Below, one piece after another: positions 26,406 to 37,188 of a stretch of DNA of 64,000 nucleotides. How positions within the stretch are numbered: position 1 is the stretch's first letter; every line of letters begins with the position of its first letter. The notes under the pieces were generated by a model, which saw nothing but the letters and a program-made list of their open reading frames with translations, was not told the origin of the DNA and searched no databases. Position numbers and translations under genes: made by a program. The stretch comes from Panorpa germanica (Eukaryota > Arthropoda > Insecta > Mecoptera > Panorpidae), in the NCBI GenBank assembly GCA_963678705.1, contig OY783221.1, positions 4,526,001 through 4,590,000 on the forward strand. Reading direction: 5' to 3'.

Positions 26406-26644
26406 TGCTCTCAATCGCTCATTGCACTCAACACAATTTAAATGAGTACTAGAATTGAATATATACAGCTACAAATAACGGCGACAAACTTCACAGCATA
26501 GAATGAAACACAAATGTCTTGCACCTGCTCTCAATTTTTTGTCTAAAATTAAAGTCAATAATAATTTTAATATTCATTTATTAATAATCAATTCTTTTGT
26601 GTCAAAGTCTCGCATGCTGAACTCTTTTCCAAAGTGTGTACACA

Positions 26645-26800
26645 CCCAGTAAACTACATTCAAAATCATATTTATTTCTGAACATACAAAACAGGTTCAA
26701 TGAATTCGTTTAAACTATAAAAGAAGCCAACGTAAAAAGTTACATGTCCCACCAGTGTGGACGTGTTATACAACTTCTTCCAACAAATGTTGGATGTCGC
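26645..26800. repeat. Partial CCCAGTAAAC end and old dispersed repeat
   Basis: CCCAGTAAACTA at 26645 repeats the MITE terminus 240 bases beyond copy 2, but no matching right end was found. About 26720-26800 holds a segment whose reverse complement (CCAACATTTGTTG, then TATAACACGTC) also occurs near 20988-21024. These look like remnants of older insertions nested beside the young MITE. Confidence 0.4.
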
Positions 26801-27989
26801 ATCTTTAACTCGCACTAATGTGTACGAGACATTATATTTTTGTTACAAAATAACTGCGAGTAAGACATAAAATATTTTCAAAACGTTCCATAACATCCAA
26901 TTATAAAATTCAAAATATAAAGTAACATAATACTCTATCACAACTAATTTGAAATGGGTTTAGTTTAGCATACACACATACTTGTCCTCCAATATTTAAA
27001 TAATATATAACTTTGCATGTGTGCATAAGTATTAATAATAAACGTATGTTCAAAAACATTAAGTCTCTGTTATAAATAAAAAATAATAATAATAAACACA
27101 AAGTATAATCCACTCTACACATGTGTTGAGTTTCCAGCAAAACAGGCTAAGGAGACAGCTTTTCTTACTTAAAACACATGTTAACGCCTTAAATGATATT
27201 AATTGACATATTTTGTGGTTATCATTCAAATTAAAAATGTCGAAACTTTTTAATGTCATATGAAACTCACTAATCATACATATTTGTTAGAAATTATAGC
27301 ACGTGTATATATTTATACAATGACGGACAAATACTAAAAAAAGTTACCACTGACAGCGCTGGGTATGTCAAAACAGTCAACAATTTGTCTTGAAATGTAT
27401 TTGAAAATACATAAATTTACGAATGTGTAAATGTACAATAATAATCTGTTCAATACAATTTTATAATTAAACTCAATAGTGATGAAAATAATAAAAAATG
27501 TTCACCCTTCCTTATTTCTTTCTCTTTCTAGCTACCACTCTTTATTTTGTTTCTCTTTCTAGCTACAGAGTGTAGAGTATGTATACGCATATTTAAAACA
27601 TTTCTATTGATTTTGAAATAGGTAAAAATAAATGTATGAACAGATTTGAACATAATCCAATATATTTATTTATATAAGCAGTCGGATATACTTGTACATC
27701 AAAGGAGGTACAAAATGTACAATTTCTTTTTTAAATAAACTATGTCAATATTGTGTGAAACAATTTTAAAATCTTCTTAATTATGGTTATAAAGACCTTT
27801 TCAAATTTTGGTTTTAACACACAAAAAAACCCTTAGCAACATAAAGCTTTTATTAGGGATACTTTTCTAACAACAAATTTTTTTTTAACATTGGCATACT
27901 AGAGATACAACTATCTTAAGACAATTTTGTATTCGTAGTAAAAAGATAGTGGCAATACTATGTAAAAATATTGAACAGAGTTTAAAAAC

Positions 27990-28150
27990 TGTTTGTATTT
28001 AATGTAACGTCGATCTCCTACTATGTTGTCAGTGTTTATGGTGTCATACCCTGAACTAGCTGCAATAAAACATACTACACTTATTAACACGAAGTTATAG
28101 TATATATTAATGTTTTTCAAGTGGTTCTATTAATATTTTATAACACCCTA
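27990..28150 (-). mobile_element. Retroposon remnant related to 57079-57245
   Basis: CGATCTCCTACTATGTTG and TTTATGGTGTCATA match the 57-kb copy at high identity, on the same strand. No poly(T) adjoins it; the nearest T-run is at about 27880. The minus-strand frame 27911-28120 contains the matching peptide SGYDTINTDNIVGDRR, so this frame is probably transposon-derived rather than a host gene. Confidence 0.4.
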
Positions 28151-31100
28151 TACATTTAAAGTAAATTTTATTAAAGCATGACAGTAATCTCAGTTACTGT
28201 TAAATTAGTTCTACTATTCTAACCTTATTAGAATATTTTCTTTTTCTTTAACGGATTAAAAATATATTTTAAAACAATAAAAGTTAAACACACACACTTT
28301 GAAATATAAATCATATTACACCAGAATCTAAATAAGGTGTAAAACAGTTAAACCAGTCTATTTCACGGTTTCATTAGACTTGAAAGATGAGTCATGTTTC
28401 CTTCTCAGTTCCTTACCCCACTATTTACTCTTTTCAAGTCAGCGTACTTTGAAATATACGAGTAGTCCAGCCAACTAATACCATACTCAATTAACAGAAA
28501 AAACTAATGCAATTTTTATTTTATAATTCGAATCAAATCTTTAATTTAAATATTAATGAAGCAAACGTCACACACAAAAGCCAGTGAGAAGGTGGGGGGA
28601 GAGGGTATAACTTTGAAAAGTGTGATAAGACGTGAAGCCGAGTGACGGAGTTTTAAGCTGTGTGACATCGCGTCGAATCTAAAATTCTATATCCAAAAAA
28701 ATGGAAGACCAAATTATGTTTTTTTTCAAATGAGTAACGTCACAACAAAGTAATTGGTCAATACTGTGAGACAAGAGTGACACGTGAGGGAAAGGTAATG
28801 TGACAAGAGAGAAGGAAGGGTTGAAAAATCATGTAAAACGTAATTTGCTATTCATCGCTAATGATAAAATAAATTAAAGTTGTTTAAATAGCTCCGTCAA
28901 GAAAAAGAAGACAGAAAATGGAAAAACATATAATTTTTAAAGGAGAACACAATAAGTTAAATAATAAACACCTTCTCACTGATAAATAAGATGCGCTGGA
29001 AATATAGTAGATGTATGTAATGGCATCGTCATTTTGTTATTATTAAACTTTAATCATCAGTCGGAGTGCCGGAAAGAAAATTTTTAATAGTATTCTATGT
29101 AAATTGGTGATAGGTTTAATTTTATACAGTGAAATTTGTAAACTGCCCGGAACCCTATGAAGTTTGAGCTCGGTAAATTTTACTACATTGTACCATCCTT
29201 GTCAACAGATCTGGAAATATCATCGTGTGACATAATTGAAACTCATAACAACAAATTCTCTCAACAATAAATGCACGTTTATTTATTTATTTGAGTAGTC
29301 TTTATTTTTTAATCTAATGCCGAAAGAAAGTGACTAAGGTCCTTAGAAGCTATACAGAAGTGTTTTATTTCTTAATTGATGAACTATATTAAACAAAATT
29401 TGAAATATTTTATAAATAATGTTCTAGCTCATCAAGTATTATTCCAAGTGAAGCACGAATTTGACTGGACTACTATTACTGTTTTCTCGTCATCTTGCCG
29501 TCCGTACATTGGATGATTCGCCGATTCGTCGACCGTTTGTTGTGTACTTTAGCGGCATTTTAGTGTTTTATCTAAAAACCTCATAAATAATATGAAGTGT
29601 CCAATGGAAAATACCGGCGGCTGCATAGATTTGTTTATTATTGCCTGCAATATAATTCCAGCCTCTTCTGATTTAATTTGTTTACATGAATTTAATAAAT
29701 TAAACATTTTTTTAACGTCTATTGTTATCTTTCTTATCGTATGTATAATGTCTTCTGTACAAATCTTTGTCTTAAGAATTTCATAATTAATTTATTATTA
29801 AATCTACCGCGGTGAATGAAAGAAAATTATATTTTATTTCTGGATAATAAATATAATGAACTGTGCATGCTTGTTTTCACCGTCTGAATTTTTATATAGA
29901 AAGAATCTGAAAATATACAATGGATTCATAAGAATTACAGATTTTTTTCAAAGAAATTATGCAATAGAAATTTTTTGTGCAGATATCAACTTTTTGTATC
30001 ATCATTTGTGTCCAACGAGATTTTATCATTCAGCTGTCATTGAGAATTAGAAATTACATATATTCAGAGCCATAATCAAACAAAATAGATTAGCAATACC
30101 TAGAAATAACAAGTTGTCTCTATACTCTTTACCCGAGGCTTTAAATTACGAGAGTAAATGATTTTTTAGTCTTGATGTTTTAAAATAAATTGTGCGTAAA
30201 CATAAATAACGCATGCAGGTTCATATTCGTCATCACAAGTAAAGTGACTGCCACTATAACTACACGTGTATATTTTAATACATTATTAAAAGCAAAAACG
30301 CTTATTAGTCATTAACATATAATCATAGAGGTCAATGACATGCGTACGAGTAACACACATGGTACAGCTAAACGTACTCGTACATATGAAAGTTATAAAA
30401 AATACTTAATTTATTTGTCGTAAAATCTATATATATACTTTTACTATTAAATCGTACAAATCGTAGTTGTTATGCTTTAAAATTAGATCTGTAATGGTTA
30501 ATGTGTTGATCTGTGATCTGCACATCTTTATTGTCGATAAAACTTGATTTAAGAATGTTGGGTGCTCGTTATAGAAATTATGCATATGTAATATATCGTA
30601 TTTATTGAATGAAATTAATTAAACGTTAAAAGCATAGCCGTCCGATGAGGGGGTAAACAGGGGCACTGCAGTGTCTGTCAATGATAAGATAAGTAGAGAA
30701 ATGTATACTGAATAGAATTTAAAATGTCTAGAAAGATTTCACTTGGTGCTTAAACAATTGTCACTTATATTTATTAAAAAATATGGGCCTAAAATAAATC
30801 AAATCATTTACACTTTTACACTTAAAACAAATCCTATATTATTCCAGGTGTATGTTTATGAAAAGTTTTTGAAAATTCAGGGAAGTTTTTGAAAATTTCC
30901 TGTTTTGTAGAGAATAAAATTCTAAGACTTTTATTGTCCTTGGATTTTTTCTTGAATTTCCTGGAAACCCGTAATTTTCGAAAAACTGGAAAAAACAAAA
31001 AACACTTTTTGCTGTATATCTATTAATTCGTGAAAGATACAAAGTTAAAATTTTGCATGTGGTCTTACGGTCTTTAATGCTAATATATTTCGAAATTCAA

Positions 31101-32118
31101 AAATTTATAAATTGTGCATTGAGAGAATTGTGAAAGCACCGGTAGAGAACTTTGGAAAAAGTTCAAATTTTAGAAAAAATTCAAAATTAAAAAAATTTAT
31201 TCGGGTACAGTTTAGAAAGTTTAAATTTTTTATATGGGCTAACTCTGTTACCGAATTTACAAATCGAAAAAAAAAATGGGGAAAAGGGTTATTTGGGACA
31301 CGTCACATTGAAGGGTCATTCATGTGATAAAAGTAGTTTTTATAAATTACAAGTTACATTGATCGAATTAGTACTGCGCTTACAACCTTTCTGATTTCTA
31401 ACTCACCGATATGAGTTTTACTTATTAAATTAGAATTCTTTTACGTAGCTGTACTGTACACCAAAAGTAACTAGATATTGTATTTAGTTACTTGTAGTTG
31501 GAACGTTTACAAGTTTGAAGTTAGTATGATGTAGGAGGTTAGATACTAGCAGAATTACATCATACGTAATGTGATCATTTAAATTACTCGTATGTAACTT
31601 GATAACAGTTTCTATATGAAAAAATAACATTTACATGTATATCTAATGAAATATTGAAGCCCATATGTAAATTTGTTACACTACCGTTAGTTATTTATTA
31701 TTTATGTAATGATAATTGTTATTATTTGTGTTATGTCATAGCTAGATATTATTCATGATACGTTGAAATTTAATACGAGCACAGCCGAGTATGTGTATGA
31801 GTATTTCTATCTGTTGATAAAATATGGAACGAAGAAGTGATAAAAGCAAACAAGTATAATAACGTTATCAATTGTTCACGTAATGATTTATAAATATACC
31901 CCAAGTAATACAATAAGATCATCACCAGTAGCGTATCACCCGATTCACTTTGAACCAAGAGTCAAGGTATTACACTACACATTTTCTGCAATTTAATTTT
32001 GAGCATCTGTAATTTAAAAAATATTTTGTCACAATTATTGTTTTGTCTGTTAAAATCTAGTGCTACGGTTTAACGGTTAATTACATTAACATTCAATTAT
32101 TAACCCTAGTCAGTAAAG
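28151..32118. other. AT-rich spacer upstream of the BEL/Pao insertion
   Basis: GC-richer patches at 28570-28820 and 29480-29560 have no supported exons. About 30860-31250 is built of GAAAATTT-like blocks on both strands, which generates the frames 30839-31042 and 31112-31327; it looks like decayed repeat. Frames 29592-29786 and 29856-30050 show no domains. Confidence 0.45.
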
Positions 32119-32123
32119 GATAG
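32119..32123. repeat. Target-site duplication GATAG, left copy
   Basis: These five bases directly precede the TG end of the left LTR and match 37184-37188 exactly. They are the staggered-cut duplication made at insertion and fix the left boundary of the BEL/Pao element. Confidence 0.92.
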
Positions 32124-32582
32124 TGTTTGAATCGCGATTAGTTTACCGCGATTTATGATGCGAGGATGTATGATGGTGTGATATTGTGCGATGATGTCGA
32201 ATTATGTGAAGAAAACCACGAATATTTTTTCGTTTAAAATTAAAGTGATTTATTGAGAACTATCAACTACAAGCAACTGAGCTAAACGAATGAATACGAA
32301 CGAATGAATGAACCTTTTCCTTAAATATAATAGTTAAGTTAACAGTTAATTTAAATAGAACATGAGTACAATGAAATCAAAATTATAAAATAAAACATAA
32401 GTACAATGGAGTCAAAATTATAAAATAAACATAAAAACAATGGAATCAAAATTGTAAAATAACCAGCACAAGCCGGGTCTAAGAATGAATAAAAATTTAT
32501 AATCAATTGACTATTCTAACAACAAAACAAAATTAAAATTACAAAACTTATGTGTATTGCTACTCGTATATAGGACGGAACA
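32124..32582 (-). repeat. 3' LTR of the BEL/Pao element
   Basis: This is the downstream LTR in element orientation and should supply the polyadenylation site. It is 459 bp and identical by eye to the other LTR. Because both LTRs are copied from one template during insertion, zero differences imply an insertion too recent for mutations to have built up. The three short near-repeats (about 32360-32460) also occur here in the same arrangement. Confidence 0.93.
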
Positions 32583-32600
32583 TACAGCCCGCCTTGAACT
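32583..32600 (-). promoter_or_regulatory. Putative polypurine tract
   Basis: Immediately inside the 3' LTR the minus strand reads AAGGCGGGCTGTA up to the LTR edge. The purine run AAGGCGGG is short and separated from the LTR by a few pyrimidines. The position is right for the plus-strand primer, but the tract is weak, so the call rests mostly on location. Confidence 0.4.
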
Positions 32601-32619
32601 ATCTGTAGTTCAAAGTTTA

Positions 32620-35238
32620 TTATTTGTGGAGTCCTTTGTTGCGATGCAATTTCCCATTGAAGCAGTTTAAGTGTTGCAGCATATATTTTGCATGAATTTT
32701 AATTACACGTCCTAGCAGCCATTGAAGGAGAGGAGGTGTGTCTTCTCCAATCAAGAGTAGTTTGCCGACCGTTAGATTCGGTGATTTCCATTGCTGAGAT
32801 GACCGCGTAATTAATTGACAAAGGTACCACTGCTTCCAAAAATGTTGCGTGATCTGCTGTGCGTGTTGAAAAACAGGCATCTGGCTGGAGCTGGAGCTGG
32901 TGCTAGTCCAATCAGTTTGAGGAAAGCTTGTCAGTGGACCACCAATAGGAAAATGGTATGGTGTAAAAGGAACAATATTATGCGGGTCAGGAGCCAAGGG
33001 ACATATGGAACGAGAATTTAATATGGCTTGGATCTCAACTGCATAAGTATTTAATGGCTCATACGGAAAATGAGTAGTACCTAGGGTGAGCGTCAAGTGT
33101 TTCTTAAAATGCGCTTCATTGAGTTCGTGATTTGCCCTATAAACACTTAAGCTCTGACGATGACGATGTCGTCTTTTTATAATATGCAACGATTTAGTAT
33201 GTTTGAACCCGACGCGAAGCAACGGACAGGTTTGTGTTAATCGGTATGGCGGAGGATCTCCCATAATGTGGTGTGTGAGACGAGGCTTGGCTCGAAAACA
33301 GATCACACATTGGTGTATGATTTTTCGCGTAATGCTACGACGGTCCGGAGGCCAAGGAGTTTGACGCACGGAATATACAGTTGTTTGAATACCGGCATGA
33401 TTGAGCAGAACATGCTCCGGTCGTATAATAGTTTGCGTGATAGTATATGAATAAATATGTATATGGTAATGTTGACTATCAGGTAACCCAGCGAGAGTAA
33501 AATTGTCACCTACACGAATACTACCCGTAGAATCGAAAAACGGGTTAATCGGCATTAAACGACTGTTTTCAGGAATAGGTATCCCCTTGCGTAATTGATT
33601 TATTTTCGCTGAAAAGGCGGATAATTGTATTATTTTAATAATAGTATCGCGGACTGTTACCTTTCCCGAAAACGATAAAATGCTATTAGTTCGCTGTGAA
33701 TTGAAGCATCGCGGATTATTAATGACATGATTGAGGTATGTAACAATACGGGTAGGTTTGTCCAGCGCTGAATATTTTTCAAGTGGCTCTAATACTCGCG
33801 ATTGTACCTTTAGGTAGTTGGAATTAGCAATCTCGTATGTTTTTAAAGCAGGAAGCTCAATGCTCGATAAAATTGTTTTGGACCATGGACTCTGAGGCTT
33901 TAATAGCCACGGAGGTTTATGCCGCCATAGTTTTCCTGCAATAAATTCCGAATGAAACGGACCGCGAGAGTCTAGATTCGCGGGTTTGTTGAGTGACGCA
34001 ACGTGTTGACAAGGACACGTGGCGGTTAGTCGCTGTAGTTTGGCGACGTGTTTATTACCAAATGGTTGTGTGCGATGTAGATAAGTTTTGAACCAATGTA
34101 ATCCCAGTGTAGAATCACACCGCAAGACAAGGTAGTCACTAGTAATTAAAGGCGCGTTTTTTACGGTAAAAAATCGAGCAAACAGAAGGGCGTCGCGGAG
34201 CGCTAGACGCTGTAACGAAATGGAGCTCACGGGAGCCACTCGAGATTTGGAACAAATTAAATGACCACGAACCTTATCATGTTCATCTACAGATCGTAGG
34301 TAACTACAGGCGCCATATGCTTTCTGGCCTGTATCACAAATCTTATGTATTGGAATATTTTTAGGTTCGGCTTCCGTGATGCAGCGCTTGAACCGTAGCG
34401 ATTCTTGATCAAAATAAAACTCAAGTGAGTTGTCGAAAAATGGAGGTCTATTACCTAATGATTTTATAGCAGCAGGAGTGCTATATTTTATACTATTGCC
34501 GCTGACCGAAATAGTAACTTCAGTTCGGTCAGGCCTTAAAACCTTAGCCGTGACTTCAGTTGTAGAACGATCCTGAGAGCCAACGTCTAAAGCTACCTTG
34601 TTATGAGTTTCTGCGATACCTTCTGGATTTGTAAGATCCACTATGGCAGTAGCTAATAAGGTTTCGACAGGTATGCGAGTCTGTAAGTTGTGGTTAAATT
34701 CAGGTATCTCCGAGTGAGATACTGATTCTGTATCAATATCATTAGCAGGTGATGTAGGTGTATCAATGTGCCCGGCTAATTGATTACTATGCACGGGTGG
34801 TGAACTATTCAATTGATTTTGGGTCTGAGGACTGTTGCTCAATGATTCTAGGCCTTGATTATACGTTGATAATACCGGTGTTCCCATAATACTACTAGCA
34901 GTGGATACCCTAGAACCAGATGGGTTGGGAGAATTTGTTTTTCGCGAATCTAAAATTTTAGTGGCCTTATCGCATGCTTTCCAATACTGATCCTCAAACT
35001 CATCCCTATATTGATACTGTTCCTCCGGAACACATCCTTCCTCATCCGCTACCAATAAGTCTATCTCGTCTTGATATGCTAATAATTTTTCACGCGTTTG
35101 CTTTATCTCGTCGTATATACTTTTTAACATACAAGAATACTCTTCCGAATCATTATTAAGAAGGTTCACGAATGATGTTAGAGCTCGTTTTGCAGTCGCG
35201 CGTTTGATCTTTAAAAGTCTAACTTGCCCTTCAGCCAT
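32620..35238 (-). CDS. Defective BEL/Pao polyprotein: Gag N-terminus, RNase H remnant, broken integrase
   Basis: This is a single open frame of 872 codons starting at the ATG just after the leader. Residues 1-100 are charged and helical, like the BEL/Pao Gag start. Residues 101-230 are a Ser/Asn/Pro-rich linker. Residues about 296-445 align with the family's RNase H-like part, including CDSTLGLHW (Asp375), KSRVAP and KPANLDSRG. Residues 609-647 form an HHCC zinc finger, H-x4-H-x29-C-x2-C, followed by FRAKP. Residues 702-770 keep only the end of the integrase core (ILNSR, then TPYHFPIGGPLTS). Residues 796-850 match the family C-terminal segment (HFWKQW, LGRV). Protease, reverse transcriptase and the first two integrase catalytic Asp residues are gone. 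Usual family polyproteins are about twice this length. The protein should lack copying and integration activity. That the frame stays open across several deletions is odd. Confidence 0.85.
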   Translation of the reverse strand: MAEGQVRLLKIKRATAKRALTSFVNLLNNDSEEYSCMLKSIYDEIKQTREKLLAYQDEIDLLVADEEGCVPEEQYQYRDEFEDQYWKACDKATKILDSRKTNSPNPSGSRVSTASSIMGTPVLSTYNQGLESLSNSPQTQNQLNSSPPVHSNQLAGHIDTPTSPANDIDTESVSHSEIPEFNHNLQTRIPVETLLATAIVDLTNPEGIAETHNKVALDVGSQDRSTTEVTAKVLRPDRTEVTISVSGNSIKYSTPAAIKSLGNRPPFFDNSLEFYFDQESLRFKRCITEAEPKNIPIHKICDTGQKAYGACSYLRSVDEHDKVRGHLICSKSRVAPVSSISLQRLALRDALLFARFFTVKNAPLITSDYLVLRCDSTLGLHWFKTYLHRTQPFGNKHVAKLQRLTATCPCQHVASLNKPANLDSRGPFHSEFIAGKLWRHKPPWLLKPQSPWSKTILSSIELPALKTYEIANSNYLKVQSRVLEPLEKYSALDKPTRIVTYLNHVINNPRCFNSQRTNSILSFSGKVTVRDTIIKIIQLSAFSAKINQLRKGIPIPENSRLMPINPFFDSTGSIRVGDNFTLAGLPDSQHYHIHIYSYTITQTIIRPEHVLLNHAGIQTTVYSVRQTPWPPDRRSITRKIIHQCVICFRAKPRLTHHIMGDPPPYRLTQTCPLLRVGFKHTKSLHIIKRRHRHRQSLSVYRANHELNEAHFKKHLTLTLGTTHFPYEPLNTYAVEIQAILNSRSICPLAPDPHNIVPFTPYHFPIGGPLTSFPQTDWTSTSSSSSQMPVFQHAQQITQHFWKQWYLCQLITRSSQQWKSPNLTVGKLLLIGEDTPPLLQWLLGRVIKIHAKYMLQHLNCFNGKLHRNKGLHK

Positions 35239-35579
35239 TATTAAATAATGGGAATTTTGTTAAAAGTAAAAATATGTACGACCAAATGCTAGGATAATTG
35301 GCGAATTGGGAAAATAGGAGGAGTAATTGTTCGGAATTAAATGAGTTGCCAAGGATTATTGGTGAATCACCTGACTTACTTGATCACGTCGATGTATTGT
35401 TCTGTATCCGCAGTGAAGACGATTTGAAGTTTCAATGAAGAACGTCACTCCGGTTATGATTATACAAATGATGATGTGCTATTTGTATAATTCTTTGCAT
35501 AAAAAATGTTTGATTGCACACAATTGATGTAGTTGTTTCTCACAAGATGAATAGTTTCCAATGTTGCAAATGACGATTG
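35239..35579 (-). other. BEL/Pao leader segment between minisatellite and Gag ATG
   Basis: About 340 bases separate the tandem array from the ATG at 35238. The segment is not repetitive and has no long minus-strand frame in phase with the ORF. It is the likely downstream part of the 5' untranslated leader. I see no clear packaging or entry element by eye. Confidence 0.5.
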
Positions 35580-36590
35580 ATGACGAATAATAGGCTGGAT
35601 GCGTGATGATCCAGCGCTGTTCTATAATGCCTACGCTGATTCGTGGCGAATAATAGGCTGGATGCGTGATGATCCAACGCTTGTAGATTATACCCACGCT
35701 GATTGGTGGCGAATAATAGGCTGGATATATATGATCCAACGCTTGTAGATTATCCCACGCTGATTGGTGGCGAATAATAGGCTGGATATATATGATCCAA
35801 CGCTTGTAGATTATGCCCACGCTGATTGGTGGCGAATAATAGACTGGATATATATGATCCAACGCTTGTAGATTATCCCACGCTGATTGGTGGCGAATAA
35901 TAGGCTGGATGCTTAATGATCACAACGCTTCTAGATTATGCCATGCCGATTGATGGCGAATAATAGGCTGGATATATATGATCCAACGCTTGTAGATTAT
36001 CCACGCTGATTGGTGGCGAATAATAGGCTGGATATATATGATCCAACGCTTGTAGATTATTCCACGCTGATTGGTGGCGAATAATAGGCAGGATGCGTGA
36101 TGATCCAGCGGTTGTAGATTATCCCACGCTGATTGGTGGCGAATAATAGACTGGATATGTATGATCTCAGCACTTGTAGATTATGCCCACGCTGATTGGT
36201 GGCGAATAATAGGCTGGATATATATGATCCAACGCTTGTAGATTATCCCACGCTGATTGGTGGCGAATAATAGACTGGATATATGTGATCCAACGCTTGT
36301 AGATGATTCCACGCTGATTGGTGGCGAATAATAGGCTGGATATGTATGATCTCAGCACTTGTAGATTATGCCCACGCTGATTGGTGGCGAATAATAGACT
36401 GGATATATGATCCAATGCTTGTAGATTATCCCACGCTGATTGGTGGCGAATAATAGGCTGGATATATGTGATCCAACGCTTGTAGATTATTCCACGCTGA
36501 TTGGTGGCGAATAATAGGCTGGATGCGTGATGATCCAGCGCTGTTCTATAATGCCAACGCTGATTGCTGGCGATTGATAGAGTTATTTCT
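35580..36590 (-). repeat. Minisatellite of about 17 units of 59-63 bp in the BEL/Pao leader
   Basis: The anchor GGCGAATAATAG, or a close variant, recurs at 35582, 35645, 35708, 35769, 35831, 35892, 35955, 36015, 36076, 36138, 36201, 36262, 36323, 36386, 36445, 36506 and, degenerate, 36569. Spacing is 59-63 bases, mostly 61. Outer units differ most; inner ones are nearly identical. In element orientation each unit holds a short inverted repeat, GGAT-(CATATAT)-ATCC, able to form a hairpin. The array lies between the primer site and the Gag ATG, in the untranslated leader, and the 61-base period would break any reading frame. Open frames at 35479-35862 and 36167-36688 are by-products of the repeat. 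Its role is unknown. Confidence 0.93.
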
Positions 36591-36712
36591 ACTACCTGAT
36601 TATTCTGCTCACGAGAATACACACTTGTTGTAGTTATTGATAATGACTGCGCAATTGCAGGTAACACAAATGAACTGATTACTATCACGGTTCACTGTTC
36701 ACTATCTGGCTA

Positions 36713-36723
36713 TCGAAGGACCA
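36713..36723 (-). promoter_or_regulatory. Primer binding site, tRNA-Tyr type
   Basis: Read on the minus strand, one base after the 5' LTR, the sequence is TGGTCCTTCGA. It is the complement of a tRNA 3' end ...TCGAAGGACCA, which as I recall is the acceptor end of insect tRNA-Tyr. Its position next to the LTR supports a role as the minus-strand DNA primer site. The match stops after 11 bases, short of the usual 12-18. The next bases (TAGC) match what I recall of the tRNA's own 5' end instead. Confidence 0.7.
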
Positions 36724-36724
36724 A

Positions 36725-37183
36725 TGTTTGAATCGCGATTAGTTTACCGCGATTTATGATGCGAGGATGTATGATGGTGTGATATTGTGCGATGATGTCG
36801 AATTATGTGAAGAAAACCACGAATATTTTTTCGTTTAAAATTAAAGTGATTTATTGAGAACTATCAACTACAAGCAACTGAGCTAAACGAATGAATACGA
36901 ACGAATGAATGAACCTTTTCCTTAAATATAATAGTTAAGTTAACAGTTAATTTAAATAGAACATGAGTACAATGAAATCAAAATTATAAAATAAAACATA
37001 AGTACAATGGAGTCAAAATTATAAAATAAACATAAAAACAATGGAATCAAAATTGTAAAATAACCAGCACAAGCCGGGTCTAAGAATGAATAAAAATTTA
37101 TAATCAATTGACTATTCTAACAACAAAACAAAATTAAAATTACAAAACTTATGTGTATTGCTACTCGTATATAGGACGGAACA
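36725..37183 (-). repeat. 5' LTR of the BEL/Pao element
   Basis: This 459-bp LTR is upstream in element orientation, so it should hold the promoter that drives minus-strand transcription toward the ORF. It matches 32124-32582 with no mismatch or gap found by eye; the two are offset by exactly 4601 bases throughout. It is AT-rich and contains near-duplicate short blocks around 36961-37050 (a motif like ACAATGGAGTCAAAATTATA repeated three times with small changes). I could not place the transcription start or poly(A) site within it with confidence. Confidence 0.93.
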
Positions 37184-37188
37184 GATAG
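37184..37188. repeat. Target-site duplication GATAG, right copy
   Basis: These five bases follow the CA end of the right LTR and repeat 32119-32123. The perfect duplication shows that the two LTRs belong to one insertion and were not joined later by recombination between different elements. Confidence 0.92.

Larger units (their letters stand above)
32124..37183 (-). mobile_element. BEL/Pao LTR retrotransposon, internally deleted, recent insertion
   Basis: The element is 5060 bp and is read on the minus strand. Two direct repeats of 459 bp bound it, each starting TG and ending CA. The flanks carry the same five bases, GATAG, at 32119-32123 and 37184-37188. In element order it has an LTR, one spacer base, a primer site, a leader with a 61-bp minisatellite, one long ORF, a short purine-rich stretch and the second LTR. 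The class call comes from the ORF: a BEL/Pao-style RNase H remnant, an HHCC integrase zinc finger and the conserved C-terminal integrase segment of this family. Five-base duplications suit BEL/Pao. Full elements encode Gag, protease, reverse transcriptase, RNase H and integrase; here protease and reverse transcriptase are missing. The LTRs look identical base by base, so the insertion is young. It probably moved with enzymes supplied by an intact relative. Confidence 0.95.

Noticed and set aside
32815..33509. Short plus- and minus-strand frames inside the retrotransposon
   Set aside because: They overlap the 872-codon polyprotein in other frames and have no domain content.
35479..36688. Two minus-strand open frames with repeated YSPPISVGIIYK-like peptides
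   Set aside because: They are translations of the 61-bp minisatellite in the retrotransposon leader; the period is not a multiple of three and units shift frame.
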